Source: Nitratifractor salsuginis DSM 16511 (lineage in GTDB: Bacteria > Campylobacterota > Campylobacteria > Campylobacterales > Sulfurovaceae). From it: DNA of 64,000 bases. The position numbers were made by a program, and so were the translations under genes. Numbering within the stretch: the stretch's first letter is position 1; every line of letters starts with the position of its first letter. Below, piece after piece: positions 18,518 through 26,672 of this stretch. The notes under the pieces are model-generated. The model was not told the DNA's origin. It saw only the letters and a program-made list of their open reading frames with translations, and did no database searches. The DNA lies in the NCBI RefSeq assembly GCF_000186245.1, contig NC_014935.1, positions 1,860,001 to 1,924,000 on the forward strand, written 5' to 3'.

Positions 18518-19189
18518 ATGCGAATTCTGATCATCGAAGATGAAGTGACCCTGAGCAAAACCCTGGCCGAAGGACTCAAAGAGTGCGGCTACCAAAACGA
18601 TGTTGCCGAGAGTCTGGCCGACGGACGCTACTATCTGGATATCCGTAACTACGACCTCATCCTGCTGGATTGGATGCTGCCCGACGGCAACGGAGTGGAC
18701 CTGATCCCCGAAATCAAAGAGAAACGGCCCAAAACCGCCGTCATCGTCCTCTCAGCCCGGGACGACAAAGAGAGTGAGATCGAAGCGCTCAGGGCCGGTG
18801 CCGACGATTACATCAAAAAACCCTTCGATTTCGACATTCTGCTTATGCGGATCGAAGCCAAACTCCGCTTCGGGGGCAGCAACATCATCGAGATCGAAGA
18901 CTTGATCATCAATCCCGAAGAAGAGAAGATCATCTACAAAGGTGAAACCATCGAACTCAAAGGTAAACCCTTCGAAGTGCTGACCCATCTGGCGATGCAC
19001 AAAGACCAGATCGTCTCCAAAGAGCAACTCCTCGACGCCATCTGGGAAGAGCCTGAGCTGGTCACACCCAACGTCATCGAAGTCGCCATCAACCAGATCC
19101 GCCAAAAGATGGACAAACCCCTGGGGATTGTCACCATTGAAACCGTCCGACGGCGGGGATATCGGTTTTGCTTTCCTCAAAAAGCCTAA
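18518..19189 (+). CDS. OmpR-family response regulator
   Basis: 223 residues. Receiver domain with acidic pocket IIEDE (residues 5-9), phosphoacceptor Asp51 in LILLDWMLPDG, and the conserved Lys in YIKKPFDFD (about 101). The C-terminal winged-helix DNA-binding domain (about 128-223) ends VTIETVRRRGYRFCF, typical of OmpR/PhoB. It overlaps the sensor kinase by 22 bases, so the two form one operon. The signal sensed is unknown; the pair has the general make-up of ArsRS-type systems common in this phylum. Confidence 0.92.
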   Translation: MRILIIEDEVTLSKTLAEGLKECGYQNDVAESLADGRYYLDIRNYDLILLDWMLPDGNGVDLIPEIKEKRPKTAVIVLSARDDKESEIEALRAGADDYIKKPFDFDILLMRIEAKLRFGGSNIIEIEDLIINPEEEKIIYKGETIELKGKPFEVLTHLAMHKDQIVSKEQLLDAIWEEPELVTPNVIEVAINQIRQKMDKPLGIVTIETVRRRGYRFCFPQKA

Positions 19190-20469
19190 GACTCAATTTC
19201 CTCATCAAGCTCACCGCCTCGATGGTGGTGCTGCTGATCTTTTTTTCCCTGATTCTTTCCACCTACATCAACTACGGCGTGGAGACAAGCCTGCGCTCCT
19301 CTTTGATCAAGCAGGCCAACTATCTCTTCGCCAAATACCCCAACCTGGAAGAGGCGATCCAAAAGCAGGACCCTCTGCTGCGGCAAACCCTGAAGATCAA
19401 CGCAAAAATCGTTTCACTGCCCGGGGGGAGCTATAAACCTCGCCACTTTCGGCAGATCCGGAAGGGAAACCGGACCTATCTCGAAGGTTATTTCCCCTAC
19501 CGTTTTCAGCAGCAGCTCTATCTCGTCCTTAGCAGAGATATCACCTTGCAAAAACGCCTTCAAAACCAGGTCTTTCAAGCCATTATCTTTATGAATATCC
19601 TGGCGATGGGGCTGATCATCCTCTACGCCTTTTTCCTCTCCAAAATGCTCCTGTCTCCCATCCGCTACTTTTCCCAGAAACTGGAGAAGATGAACGAAAA
19701 CATCCTCGAACCGCTGGATCTCGAGAAGATCCCTTTGGAATTCCGCCCTCTGGGGCAATCCATCAACAAACTCATCACCCGGATCAAGAGTTTTCTCCTC
19801 TATAAAAAAGAGCTCTTCGTCGGCACCGCCCACGAGCTCAAAACCCCCCTGGCCGTCATCAAAACCCGCAGCCAGGTCACTTTGATGAAACGTTCCAAAT
19901 CCCAGGAAAGCCTGGAGCAGACAATCCGGGAAAACGTCTCCACCGTCGACGATATGAACCGGATCATCAGTGCCATCCTGGAGTTCGGTCGGGCCGAAGG
20001 GGCCCAGTTCGAGCCGCCCGTAACCCTGGACCTGATGGAATTCCTGCATAAAAAAGCCGAAGAGTACGCCCTTCTAGCCGAGGCCTCCGGAAAGACGCTA
20101 CGCTACCGACTCACCCCCAAACAGCTCAAAGGGCGTTTCCAGCCGCTGCTGCTGACACAGATTCTCCAAAACCTTGTTCAGAATGCCCTGCGTTTCACTC
20201 CCGAAGGGGGGACGGTACGATTCTTCTCCTATCTTAAAGAGAATCATCTCGTCATCAAAATCCGTGACGAAGGTCCGGGGATCGACGAGTCAGTGGACCT
20301 CTTCGCCCCCTTCAAGCGCTCGCAGGACTCTCCGGGAGCGGGGCTCGGGCTTTTCCTGGTCAAGAGCGCCGCCGATGCCCTGGGGGCGGAAGTGCGGCTC
20401 CAAAACCGCCGTGACGGCCGGGGAACCGTAGCGACATTGATCCTACCGTTGGAAAATCTCGACTCCTGA
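19168..20469 (+). CDS. Sensor histidine kinase
   Basis: Partner of the preceding regulator. 433 residues, starting at a TTG inside the regulator's 3' end (no ATG in frame before the first helix; GGGGAT lies upstream). Helix 1 is residues about 11-34, then a periplasmic segment of about 100 residues, helix 2 about 135-160, a HAMP-like linker, H-box TAHELKTPLAVIKT (His222), N-box NLVQNALRF, and G boxes IRDEGPGID and GAGLGLFLV. All catalytic motifs are intact. Confidence 0.92.
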   Translation: MLSSKSLRLNFLIKLTASMVVLLIFFSLILSTYINYGVETSLRSSLIKQANYLFAKYPNLEEAIQKQDPLLRQTLKINAKIVSLPGGSYKPRHFRQIRKGNRTYLEGYFPYRFQQQLYLVLSRDITLQKRLQNQVFQAIIFMNILAMGLIILYAFFLSKMLLSPIRYFSQKLEKMNENILEPLDLEKIPLEFRPLGQSINKLITRIKSFLLYKKELFVGTAHELKTPLAVIKTRSQVTLMKRSKSQESLEQTIRENVSTVDDMNRIISAILEFGRAEGAQFEPPVTLDLMEFLHKKAEEYALLAEASGKTLRYRLTPKQLKGRFQPLLLTQILQNLVQNALRFTPEGGTVRFFSYLKENHLVIKIRDEGPGIDESVDLFAPFKRSQDSPGAGLGLFLVKSAADALGAEVRLQNRRDGRGTVATLILPLENLDS

Positions 20470-20520
20470 TCCTTTGGCATCCTTGGCTTAAGCTTCCATA
20501 GGCTATAACTCGGAATCAAA

Positions 20521-20551
20521 AACGGATGGTGCCCATCGTGTGCCATCCGTT
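20521..20551 (+). promoter_or_regulatory. Perfect 9-bp hairpin in the ferredoxin-ppx leader
   Basis: AACGGATGG/CCATCCGTT around a 13-base loop, 23 bases before the ferredoxin ATG and after a possible -10 (TATAAC, about 20503). No T-tract follows, so it is more likely a leader or mRNA-stability structure than a terminator; it could also end the kinase message. Confidence 0.45.
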
Positions 20552-20574
20552 GAAATTTCCTACGAGGATAGAAT

Positions 20575-20826
20575 ATGGCTCTTATGATTACCGATGAATG
20601 CATCGCCTGCGACGCCTGCCGCGAAGAGTGCCCCAGCGAAGCGATCGAGGAGAACGATCCCATCTACATCATTGATCCCGACCGCTGCACCGAGTGTGTC
20701 GGCTTTTTCGACGAGCCTCAGTGCATCGCCGTCTGTCCGGTCGACTGCATCGTTCCCGATCCCGACAATGTCGAGAGCGTCGAAGAGTTGAAATTCAAAT
20801 ACGAGAAGCTCCAGGAGGAGCTCTAA
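20575..20826 (+). CDS. 2[4Fe-4S] ferredoxin, YfhL type
   Basis: 83-residue electron carrier. Two cluster motifs: CIACDACREECPSEAI, and a second with CTECVGFFDEPQCIAVCPVDCI. The longer loop in the second site (C-x2-C-x8-C-x3-C) is the YfhL or Allochromatium-type arrangement, associated with very low redox potential. The gene has a good ribosome site (TACGAGGATAG) and lies 6 bases ahead of ppx. Confidence 0.9.
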   Translation: MALMITDECIACDACREECPSEAIEENDPIYIIDPDRCTECVGFFDEPQCIAVCPVDCIVPDPDNVESVEELKFKYEKLQEEL

Positions 20827-20832
20827 ACCCCG

Positions 20833-22326
20833 ATGCCCAAGCGCATCGCCGTCATCGACATCGGCTCCAACTCCGCCCGGTTGGTGATCTTCCAACGCAC
20901 CAGCCGATACGGTTTCCATCTCATCCTCCAGCAAAAAAGCCGGGTCCGCATCGGCGAGGGGGCTTACGAGCACGGCGGGCACCTGCAGCCCGTCGGGATC
21001 CGCCGGGCCTTCGGTGCCCTCCACTCCTTTAGCCACACCCTCAAAGAGTACAAAGTCCACAAAGTCCACTGCGTCGCCACCTCCGCTCTGCGCGACGCTC
21101 CCAACCGCTCCCAATTCCTGGCCCTGGTCCGGAAACGCTTGGGGCTGAAGATCAAAGTGATCGACGGACTCAAAGAGGCCCGTTACGGCGCCGTTGCCGC
21201 GCTCAATCTGCTCCCGGTCGAAGAGGGGATCACCGTGGACATCGGCGGGGGATCGACCGATATGGCCCTGATCCAAAAAGGCAAGATCGTCGAAACCGTC
21301 TCTCTCGACCTCGGAACGGTCAGGATCAAGGAGCTCTTCACCGACAAGGGGCTCAGCCCTGCAGAGGCCCGCAAATACATCCGTGAGCGCCTCGCCGCCC
21401 TGCCCGAACACTTCCGCTCCTCCCTGGCCATTGGGATCGGGGGGACCGCCCGGGCCCTGGCCCGCGGTATTATGCTGCGCAACGACTACCCCTTCGACAA
21501 GATCCACGCCTTCTCCTACAGCTTCAAAAAGGAGAAGGATTACCTCAAAAAGCTGATCGAATCGCCCATCGATCGGCTGGGGGACCTGATGATCAAAAAG
21601 AACCGCTTCGACACTATCCGCGAAGGCGCCCATATCTTCCTAGAGGTCCTCAGACACCTGGAGGCCAAAGAGGTACTCACCAGCGGGGTAGGCGTGCGGG
21701 AGGGAGTCTTCCTGAGCGATCTGCTGCGCCGCGACGGCCTGCGCTTTCCCCGGGGGATCAATCCCAGCATCCGCAGCATCAAAGACCGCTTCGATCTGCT
21801 CAAACTCCCCGAGGGCAACAAACATCAGATCGGCAGACGCCTCTTCGAAGCGATCCGTGAGCGCTATGAGAGCCGGGAAGAGGACCTGAGCCTGCTCAAC
21901 CACGCGCTGAGCCTCTCCAATATCGGCAAGATGCTGACCATCTACAAAGAGCATCAGCACGCCTTCTACATCGCGATGCAGGAGCTCAACTTCGGCTTCA
22001 CCCACTCCCAGATGCTCACCATCGCCCTGCTGATGCGCTCCAAGGGGGATTCGCTCTACTACAAACCCCTCTACCGGCGCTATAAATCCCTCCTGCCCTC
22101 CAAGGAAGTGATCAAATGGCTCAGCTTCGCCTATACCCTGACCCTGATCCTCTATGAAAACTCCTCAGAAGCCAAAATCAGCTTCTCCTGGAAAGACAAC
22201 ACCCTCCAAATCCACAGCGACCGTCCCCTCTACCTCGCCCACGAAGAGATCGAATCCCTCAAAACCCCCAAAGGGGTAAGGATCGAATTGCTTGACGGAT
22301 GGGACGAACTCGTAATTAGTAACTAG
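20833..22326 (+). CDS. ppx: Exopolyphosphatase / guanosine pentaphosphatase
   Basis: Degrades polyphosphate and/or pppGpp. 497 residues of the ASKHA fold: phosphate 1 loop AVIDIGSNSARLVIFQ (residues about 5-20), phosphate 2 loop TVDIGGGSTDMALI (about 134-147), and GIGGTARALARG. An HD-like C-terminal region (about 310-497) follows, as in E. coli Ppx. The stop codon lies within a GAGTAACC-type array; the final SN codons may come from it. Co-directional with the ferredoxin 6 bases upstream. Confidence 0.9.
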   Translation: MPKRIAVIDIGSNSARLVIFQRTSRYGFHLILQQKSRVRIGEGAYEHGGHLQPVGIRRAFGALHSFSHTLKEYKVHKVHCVATSALRDAPNRSQFLALVRKRLGLKIKVIDGLKEARYGAVAALNLLPVEEGITVDIGGGSTDMALIQKGKIVETVSLDLGTVRIKELFTDKGLSPAEARKYIRERLAALPEHFRSSLAIGIGGTARALARGIMLRNDYPFDKIHAFSYSFKKEKDYLKKLIESPIDRLGDLMIKKNRFDTIREGAHIFLEVLRHLEAKEVLTSGVGVREGVFLSDLLRRDGLRFPRGINPSIRSIKDRFDLLKLPEGNKHQIGRRLFEAIRERYESREEDLSLLNHALSLSNIGKMLTIYKEHQHAFYIAMQELNFGFTHSQMLTIALLMRSKGDSLYYKPLYRRYKSLLPSKEVIKWLSFAYTLTLILYENSSEAKISFSWKDNTLQIHSDRPLYLAHEEIESLKTPKGVRIELLDGWDELVISN

Positions 22327-22364
22327 CAACCGAGTAATGAGTAACCGAGTAACCGAATAATGGG
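22313..22364. repeat. Octamer array (GAGTAACC type) at the ppx 3' end
   Basis: Units AGTAACTAG, CAACCGAG, TAATGAG, TAACCGAG, TAACCGAA, TAATGGGG. Begins inside the last codons of ppx. Confidence 0.7.
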
Positions 22365-22374
22365 GAATTGTTTT

Positions 22375-22445
22375 CTCGCTCCCACGTTGCACGTGGGAGT
22401 GCAGCATAGAGTGAAGTATGGGTTCCTACGTGCAACCTGGGAACC
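22375..22445. repeat. Paired REP-like hairpins (BIME-like)
   Basis: First hairpin: CTCCCACGT/ACGTGGGAG with loop TGC (22379-22399), followed by TGCAG. Second, inverted and decayed: GGTTCC/GGAACC (22421-22445) around ACGTGCAACC. Two opposed copies with a short linker resemble a bacterial interspersed mosaic element. The single copy at 11549 is related. Confidence 0.65.
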
Positions 22446-22458
22446 AGAACAAAAAACT

Positions 22459-22486
22459 CTCAACTCTCAGCGCTCAGCACTTAGCC
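22459..22486. repeat. Heptad array (CTCAACT type)
   Basis: CTCAACT, CTCAGCG, CTCAGCA, CTTAGCC; abuts the solitary IS end at 22485. Confidence 0.7.
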
Positions 22487-22569
22487 ATCTGTAAAAAAGT
22501 CCTTTTTAAAGCCTATATTACCGAAGTTCTGAAAGGTTTTTAGCAACCCGAAAAACCGCTTTAGCTCAA
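22485..22569. mobile_element. Solitary insertion-sequence end, 85 bases
   Basis: Almost identical to 35277-35361, the transposase-start end of the decayed IS at 34894-35361, including its terminal inverted repeat (TTTAGCAACCCGAAAAACCG). The rest of the element is absent. Embedded between two repeat arrays. Confidence 0.8.
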
Positions 22570-22575
22570 TTATTC

Positions 22576-22638
22576 CAATGCCCTATGCCCAATGCCTCAA
22601 TGCCACAGATCCAATTCCTACCTCATGACCAATGACCA
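22576..22638. repeat. Heptad array (CAATGCC and ATGACCA types)
   Basis: CAATGCC, CTATGCC, CAATGCC, TCAATGCC, then ATGACCA, ATGACCA. The rest of the 22327-22692 spacer holds the other repeats listed and no gene. Confidence 0.65.
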
Positions 22639-22644
22639 ATTTTC

Positions 22645-22686
22645 TTGCGACCTGAGGGGCGAAGCCCCGTGCCAGCGACTTGCGAC
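22645..22686 (+). repeat. 42-base hairpin repeat, copy A
   Basis: Starts TTGCGACCTGAGGGGC and ends GCGACTTGCGAC; the central hairpin is GGGGC/GCCCC with a 3-base loop. It differs from copy B (28434) at three positions. It follows a repeat array, as do all four copies. Confidence 0.85.
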
Positions 22687-22692
22687 TGAAAT

Positions 22693-24165
22693 CTATTCCC
22701 AATCCTCCGGAATCCTCTTCTCTCTCGCCAGTTTGGCGAAGTGCTCCAGCTCGTGATGGCGCAAGATACGGATGATGTTGGTGGTGCCAGGTACGCCCGG
22801 GGGGTCTCCGGCGGTGACGACGTAGTTGCTCTCTTTTTTGAGTATCCCCTCCTCCAAGCCGCGGCGGATGATATCGATCATCATCTTCCGGGCGCTCTCC
22901 GCTTTGGAGCGGAAGGCGGGGATCACCCCCCAGACCAGCGTGAGTTTGCGGGCGATCTCCTCGGAATGGGTCACGGCGTAGATGGGTTGGCGGGGGCGGT
23001 AGCGTGAAAGTTTTCGCGCCGACTGGCCGGAGCTGGTGATCGCCAGGATCGCCTCCGCCTCGATATTCTCCACGAGGTTCACCGCCGATTCGTCGATCAC
23101 ATCCATTTCGTCATTGTAGGCGAATTCGTGGATTTTGAAATAGGGATAAACCTTTTCCGCCTCTTTGATCGTGGCACTCATCGTCGCCACCGCCTCCACC
23201 GGATACTCCCCGATAGCACTCTCCTCAGAAAGCATCAGAGCATCCGAACCGTCAAGCACCGCATTGGCCACATCGCTGATCTCGGCACGGGTCGCCCGCT
23301 CGGAATGGGTCATACTCAGGAGCATCTGGGTCGCGGTGATGACCGGTTTGGCGGCTTCATTGGCTTTGCGGATCAGCATCTTTTGCACTTCGGGGACCCG
23401 GTAGTAGGGGATCTCGATCCCCAGATCCCCCCGAGCTACCATCAGGCCGTCGCTCTCCTCGAGAATGGCGTCGATATTCTCCACCGCGTCGAATTTCTCG
23501 ATCTTGGCGATGAGATCCTGCCGGCCACCCAGGGACTCCACCAGAGCCCGCACCCGCACCATATCCTCCGCCTTCTGGACGAAAGAGATCGCCATAAAAT
23601 CGACGCCGTGCTCCACACCCCAGGCGATATCTTTGCGGTCTTTGTCGGTCAGGACATCCAAATCGAGACGGGTATTGGGAAAATTCACCCCTTTTCGCGA
23701 AGAGAGCATCCCGCCGCTGATCACTTCGGCGATGATGTGTTCGCCGGTTTCCACGACCCGGGCACAGATGATGCCGTCATAAAGATAGATCAGCTCTCCG
23801 GGCTTGAGTTTGTCCAGGAGTTCCGGGTGGTTGAGGCTCACCACCAGATGATGGGGTTCCACGAAATCTCCCACGATCTCTTCACGGACAAACTCGATCT
23901 TGTCCCCGATTTCGAGAAAAACATCTTTTTTGAGTTTGCCGATGCGGACCTTGGGGCCGCTGATGTCCTGCAGCACCCCCACATAGATCCCCTGTTGACG
24001 CGACGCCTCCCGGATCATCTCCAGGCTCTCGAGATGATAGGCGTGATCGCCGTGACTGAAATTGAGTCTAAAGAGGTTCACCCCTGCCTGGAGCATCTCC
24101 TTGAGTCGCTCCACCGAATGGCAGGCGGGCCCGACCGTCGCCAGGATTTTGCAATGTTTTTTCAT
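22693..24165 (-). CDS. pyk: Pyruvate kinase
   Basis: Final step of glycolysis, phosphoenolpyruvate plus ADP to pyruvate plus ATP. 490 residues. Motifs: KILATVGPACHS and FRLNFSHG at the N-terminus, IAKIEKFDAVENIDAILEES with the catalytic Lys (about 220), MVARGDLGIEIP, and KPVITATQML. The C-terminal regulatory domain ends near IIRILRHHELEHF. I take the ATG at 24165, which has AAGGAGGAG immediately upstream; a frame extending to 24300 is not conserved sequence. Single gene, 70 bases after the rhomboid gene's stop. Confidence 0.95.
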   Translation of the reverse strand: MKKHCKILATVGPACHSVERLKEMLQAGVNLFRLNFSHGDHAYHLESLEMIREASRQQGIYVGVLQDISGPKVRIGKLKKDVFLEIGDKIEFVREEIVGDFVEPHHLVVSLNHPELLDKLKPGELIYLYDGIICARVVETGEHIIAEVISGGMLSSRKGVNFPNTRLDLDVLTDKDRKDIAWGVEHGVDFMAISFVQKAEDMVRVRALVESLGGRQDLIAKIEKFDAVENIDAILEESDGLMVARGDLGIEIPYYRVPEVQKMLIRKANEAAKPVITATQMLLSMTHSERATRAEISDVANAVLDGSDALMLSEESAIGEYPVEAVATMSATIKEAEKVYPYFKIHEFAYNDEMDVIDESAVNLVENIEAEAILAITSSGQSARKLSRYRPRQPIYAVTHSEEIARKLTLVWGVIPAFRSKAESARKMMIDIIRRGLEEGILKKESNYVVTAGDPPGVPGTTNIIRILRHHELEHFAKLAREKRIPEDWE

Positions 24166-24235
24166 CCTTCTCCTCCTTGGAAGATCGACAAAGTATACCC
24201 GAAGCAAACCGGCGAAGTGTAACAGGAAACCGATC

Positions 24236-24928
24236 TCAAAAGACTGGCGAAATCCTCCCCTGCACTCCATACTCCCGGGAGAGGTGATAAGCCCAGGCAA
24301 GCATCAGAATAGAGACGACGATTGTGAAAAGGAAAAAGAGCGATCTCCTGCCTCCGGCGAGATAACCGCCGATGATTCCCAGGATCAAGCCGGTGATATG
24401 AGCGCTAAGATCGATGCCGGGAACGAGTAGATCGAAGATCAGGTTGATCGCCAGAATGGCTCCGAACTCTCTGACGAAAGCACGGTAAGAGGCTCCAAAA
24501 CGCTCCCGGTGAAAGAACATAAAGCCGCCCAGAGCTCCGAAGAGCCCGAAGATGGCGCCGCTGGCACCGATGATCACCGTCTCTGGATGGAGGGTCATCG
24601 AAACCAGGAAGCCCCCGATTCCCGAAAGAAAATAGAGGATCAGATAATCGAGCAGAGGGAAATAGAGTTCCACGATCCGCCCGACGATATAGAGGGAAAT
24701 CATATTCAAAGCCAAATGCTCCGGACCGCCGTGGAGAAAGAGCCCGCTAAGAAGGCGCCACCACTCTCCCCCCTCCAGAACCGCGGGGGCGTAAACCCCG
24801 CCGCAGGCAATCAGAGAAGAAACAGGAATATCGCTCCAGCTACCCCCACAGATCAGCTCGGCTACATATCCCAGCAGGGAGAGGAGGATCAATCCCCAGG
24901 TCAGAGGGAAGCGGGCCGGCGAAGACAT
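24236..24928 (-). CDS. Rhomboid-family intramembrane serine protease
   Basis: 230 residues with six or seven hydrophobic helices. Catalytic Ser lies in IGASGAIFGLFGA (about 120-132) and catalytic His in LSAHITGLILG (about 170-180). HLALNM supplies the conserved Asn, and GEWWRLLSGLFLHGG matches the L1 region. Both catalytic residues are present, so it should be active. Targets unknown. It begins 1 base after the stop of the gene at 24930-25316, in a run dksA-like, PP0621-like, hypothetical, rhomboid. Confidence 0.9.
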   Translation of the reverse strand: MSSPARFPLTWGLILLSLLGYVAELICGGSWSDIPVSSLIACGGVYAPAVLEGGEWWRLLSGLFLHGGPEHLALNMISLYIVGRIVELYFPLLDYLILYFLSGIGGFLVSMTLHPETVIIGASGAIFGLFGALGGFMFFHRERFGASYRAFVREFGAILAINLIFDLLVPGIDLSAHITGLILGIIGGYLAGGRRSLFFLFTIVVSILMLAWAYHLSREYGVQGRISPVF

Positions 24929-24929
24929 C

Positions 24930-25316
24930 TCAGACCTGGTGGATCGCCGCAGGGAAAACCACCCCGTCTATATCGAACCGAGCCATCGTTTCGATCCCCC
25001 GCTCATCCTTTATCAGAACCAAAACTTTGGTATCGAAAAGATATTCATTGGCGATTTTCTGAGTCACGATTGCTTGTTCAAATTGGCAAAAGACATAGTC
25101 GGCCCCCAGAGCATTGGCCAACAACGCTTCTTTGACCGAGTTGATCGCGGGAGCGAAACTCAGGCCGTTCTTTCGGCAATGCTTCGCCAGCTCGATGGAG
25201 GCACTCAGAGGCTCCAGAAGCAGGATATCCTCCGGTCCGGTCTTGGCGATATCGTCCAGGCTGAAGACTTTTACAAAGCGGGGGCTCTCTATCCAGGGGT
25301 GTCCGAAAATCAACAT
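24930..25316 (-). CDS. Conserved hypothetical protein, 128 residues
   Basis: I do not recognise a named family. The sequence (MLIFGHPWIESPRFVKVF at the start) alternates strands and helices as in a small alpha/beta fold. Segments DILLLEPLSASIELAKHC, INSVKEALLANALGADYVFC and YLFDTKVLVLIKDE suggest a Rossmann-like or TIM-derived fold. No signal peptide or membrane helix. A ribosome site (GAAGGAG) precedes the ATG. Tight spacing with the rhomboid gene (1 base) suggests co-expression; related genes probably occur in other Campylobacterota, which I infer from the housekeeping context only. Confidence 0.75.
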   Translation of the reverse strand: MLIFGHPWIESPRFVKVFSLDDIAKTGPEDILLLEPLSASIELAKHCRKNGLSFAPAINSVKEALLANALGADYVFCQFEQAIVTQKIANEYLFDTKVLVLIKDERGIETMARFDIDGVVFPAAIHQV

Positions 25317-25337
25317 AACTACTCCTTCAGAAGAAAT

Positions 25338-25580
25338 CTAATGTTTTGAAGGGAGGCACTCTGCCGAGCAGTAGTATTTCCCCTTGAAGAGAATCGCTTC
25401 TCTCTTCACGACATAGGTAGAGCACTTGCTGCACTCCACCAGCTCTTCTCCCGACTCCACCGGATCTTTCCCCTTTGCCTTGGCAGAAGATCCGCTTCCG
25501 CTTTTGGGTAGGATCCTTCCTCCTGTCAGGCGGTAGAGGCCGTAGAGGATCGCGCCGATGATCAGCAGTTTCAACCACAT
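25338..25580 (-). CDS. PP0621-like small membrane protein with zinc ribbon
   Basis: 80 residues. One N-terminal hydrophobic helix (WLKLLIIGAILYGLYRL), a Gly/Ser/Lys linker, then VECSKCSTYVV and YYCSAECLPS: four cysteines in CxxC...CxxxC spacing, a likely metal site. This layout matches the PP0621 family of unknown function. Lies between the DksA-like gene (12 bases) and the hypothetical gene at 24930-25316. Confidence 0.7.
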   Translation of the reverse strand: MWLKLLIIGAILYGLYRLTGGRILPKSGSGSSAKAKGKDPVESGEELVECSKCSTYVVKREAILFKGKYYCSAECLPSKH

Positions 25581-25592
25581 CGAGGGTCACGC

Positions 25593-25931
25593 TTAGACAT
25601 CGGCCAGGGTTCGGGCGGCGGGATAGGCTTCGAGACGCTCGACGGGAATGGGTTTCCCTGTCTTTTCGCAGATCCCGTAGGTCCCCTCAGCGATCCGCTT
25701 CAAAGCCGCATTGACCTCTTCGAGTTGGGCTTTTAGATCATCGAGAAGTTTCTGATCGATGGCATTTTCGGCATCGATCTCGGAAATGTCCCCCCGATCC
25801 TCCGCCTCACTGGCCGCGACATCCAATGCCTGGGTATCGTTGGATACCGCGTCGATCTCACGCAGAAGCCGTTCGCGCTCTTCTTCCAACAGTTTTTTGA
25901 AATGTTCCAAATCAAGATCGTTTCTTTTCAT
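25593..25931 (-). CDS. DksA/TraR-family protein with degenerate zinc finger
   Basis: 112 residues. An N-terminal coiled coil (about 8-75) and a C-terminal segment YGICEKTGKPIPVERLEAYP correspond to DksA/TraR proteins, which enter the RNA polymerase secondary channel with ppGpp. Only the first of the four zinc cysteines remains: the second position is Thr and the last pair is absent (PAARTLADV). It may therefore act without zinc, as some TraR/YteA relatives do. Role in stringent response is inference. First gene of the run toward the rhomboid protease. Confidence 0.82.
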   Translation of the reverse strand: MKRNDLDLEHFKKLLEEERERLLREIDAVSNDTQALDVAASEAEDRGDISEIDAENAIDQKLLDDLKAQLEEVNAALKRIAEGTYGICEKTGKPIPVERLEAYPAARTLADV

Positions 25932-25979
25932 CTATATCGTCCTTTACAAGGTGTGTTTTATGAATGATAACACGTTTGC

Positions 25980-26579
25980 CTAAGCGGCGGGCTGGAGGTA
26001 GAGGTAGCGTCGCGGCGGTCGCTCGATGATCTCCGCTTTCAGAGTCTCGGGCAATTCGGCGATCTCCTCTTCGACCCGGGTCCCTTTGTAAAAGAGGTAC
26101 CGGGTCCGCTCGTCACTCAGATGACGTGTCAACTCCAGCAAAAGCCCCGTATCGGTCACCGCCCGGGACGAGATGAGCCCGAAAGGTTCATGCTGTAGAT
26201 CCTCCACCCGCTTGCGGGCCACCTCCACCCTCTCCAACCCCATCTCCAATGCCGCGATCCGCAAAAAGGAAGCCCTCTTTTTCAAGGGTTCACAAAGCAC
26301 CGTAGGGATTTCAGGCCAGGCTGCCGCCAACACCAGGCCCGGAAATCCCGCTCCCGTGCCAACGTCCAGGAGCGAATCGGGCTTCGATACAAAACTCAGA
26401 GGAACAAGGGAATCGAGAATATTCGCTTCGATCTCCCTACGATCCCTGGCTCCGGTGAGATTATGGACCCGGTTCCACTCCAGCAACAGCTCCGTAAAAT
26501 GCTCCAGCCGCTCCAGAACTCTCTCATCCAGCTCCAAACCGACTTTCACAAGCCCTACCCTCAGACTCTCACTCCCCAC
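25980..26579 (-). CDS. rsmG: 16S rRNA (guanine527-N7)-methyltransferase
   Basis: Methylates G527 of 16S rRNA with SAM. 199 residues as drawn from the GTG at 26579 (AGAGGA upstream). A second GTG at 26549 would give 189 residues, nearer to relatives, and the first ten codons overlap repeat-like GAGTGGGGAGTGAGAG DNA, so the shorter form is credible. Motifs: LLEWNRVHNLTGARD, SLLDVGTGAGFPGLVLA (SAM loop) and LISSRAVTD. It stands between ribA and dksA-like on the same strand. Confidence 0.9.
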   Translation of the reverse strand: MGSESLRVGLVKVGLELDERVLERLEHFTELLLEWNRVHNLTGARDRREIEANILDSLVPLSFVSKPDSLLDVGTGAGFPGLVLAAAWPEIPTVLCEPLKKRASFLRIAALEMGLERVEVARKRVEDLQHEPFGLISSRAVTDTGLLLELTRHLSDERTRYLFYKGTRVEEEIAELPETLKAEIIERPPRRYLYLQPAA

Positions 26580-26665
26580 TCACGAATCCTCTCTCAATCC
26601 AAAATCCAAAATCTTCCCATTCTTCTATTTTCAATTATTCGGTTACTCGGTTACTCATCATCAAA
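26580..26665. repeat. Mosaic array (CCAAAAT heptads and CGGTTACT octamers)
   Basis: CCAAAAT twice at about 26598-26611, then CGGTTACT twice at about 26638-26655. Fills the rsmG-ribA gap and shares word order with 36552-36700 (GATTTGATNATGAGTAACCGAG on the minus strand). Confidence 0.7.
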
Positions 26666-26672
26666 TCTTCCA

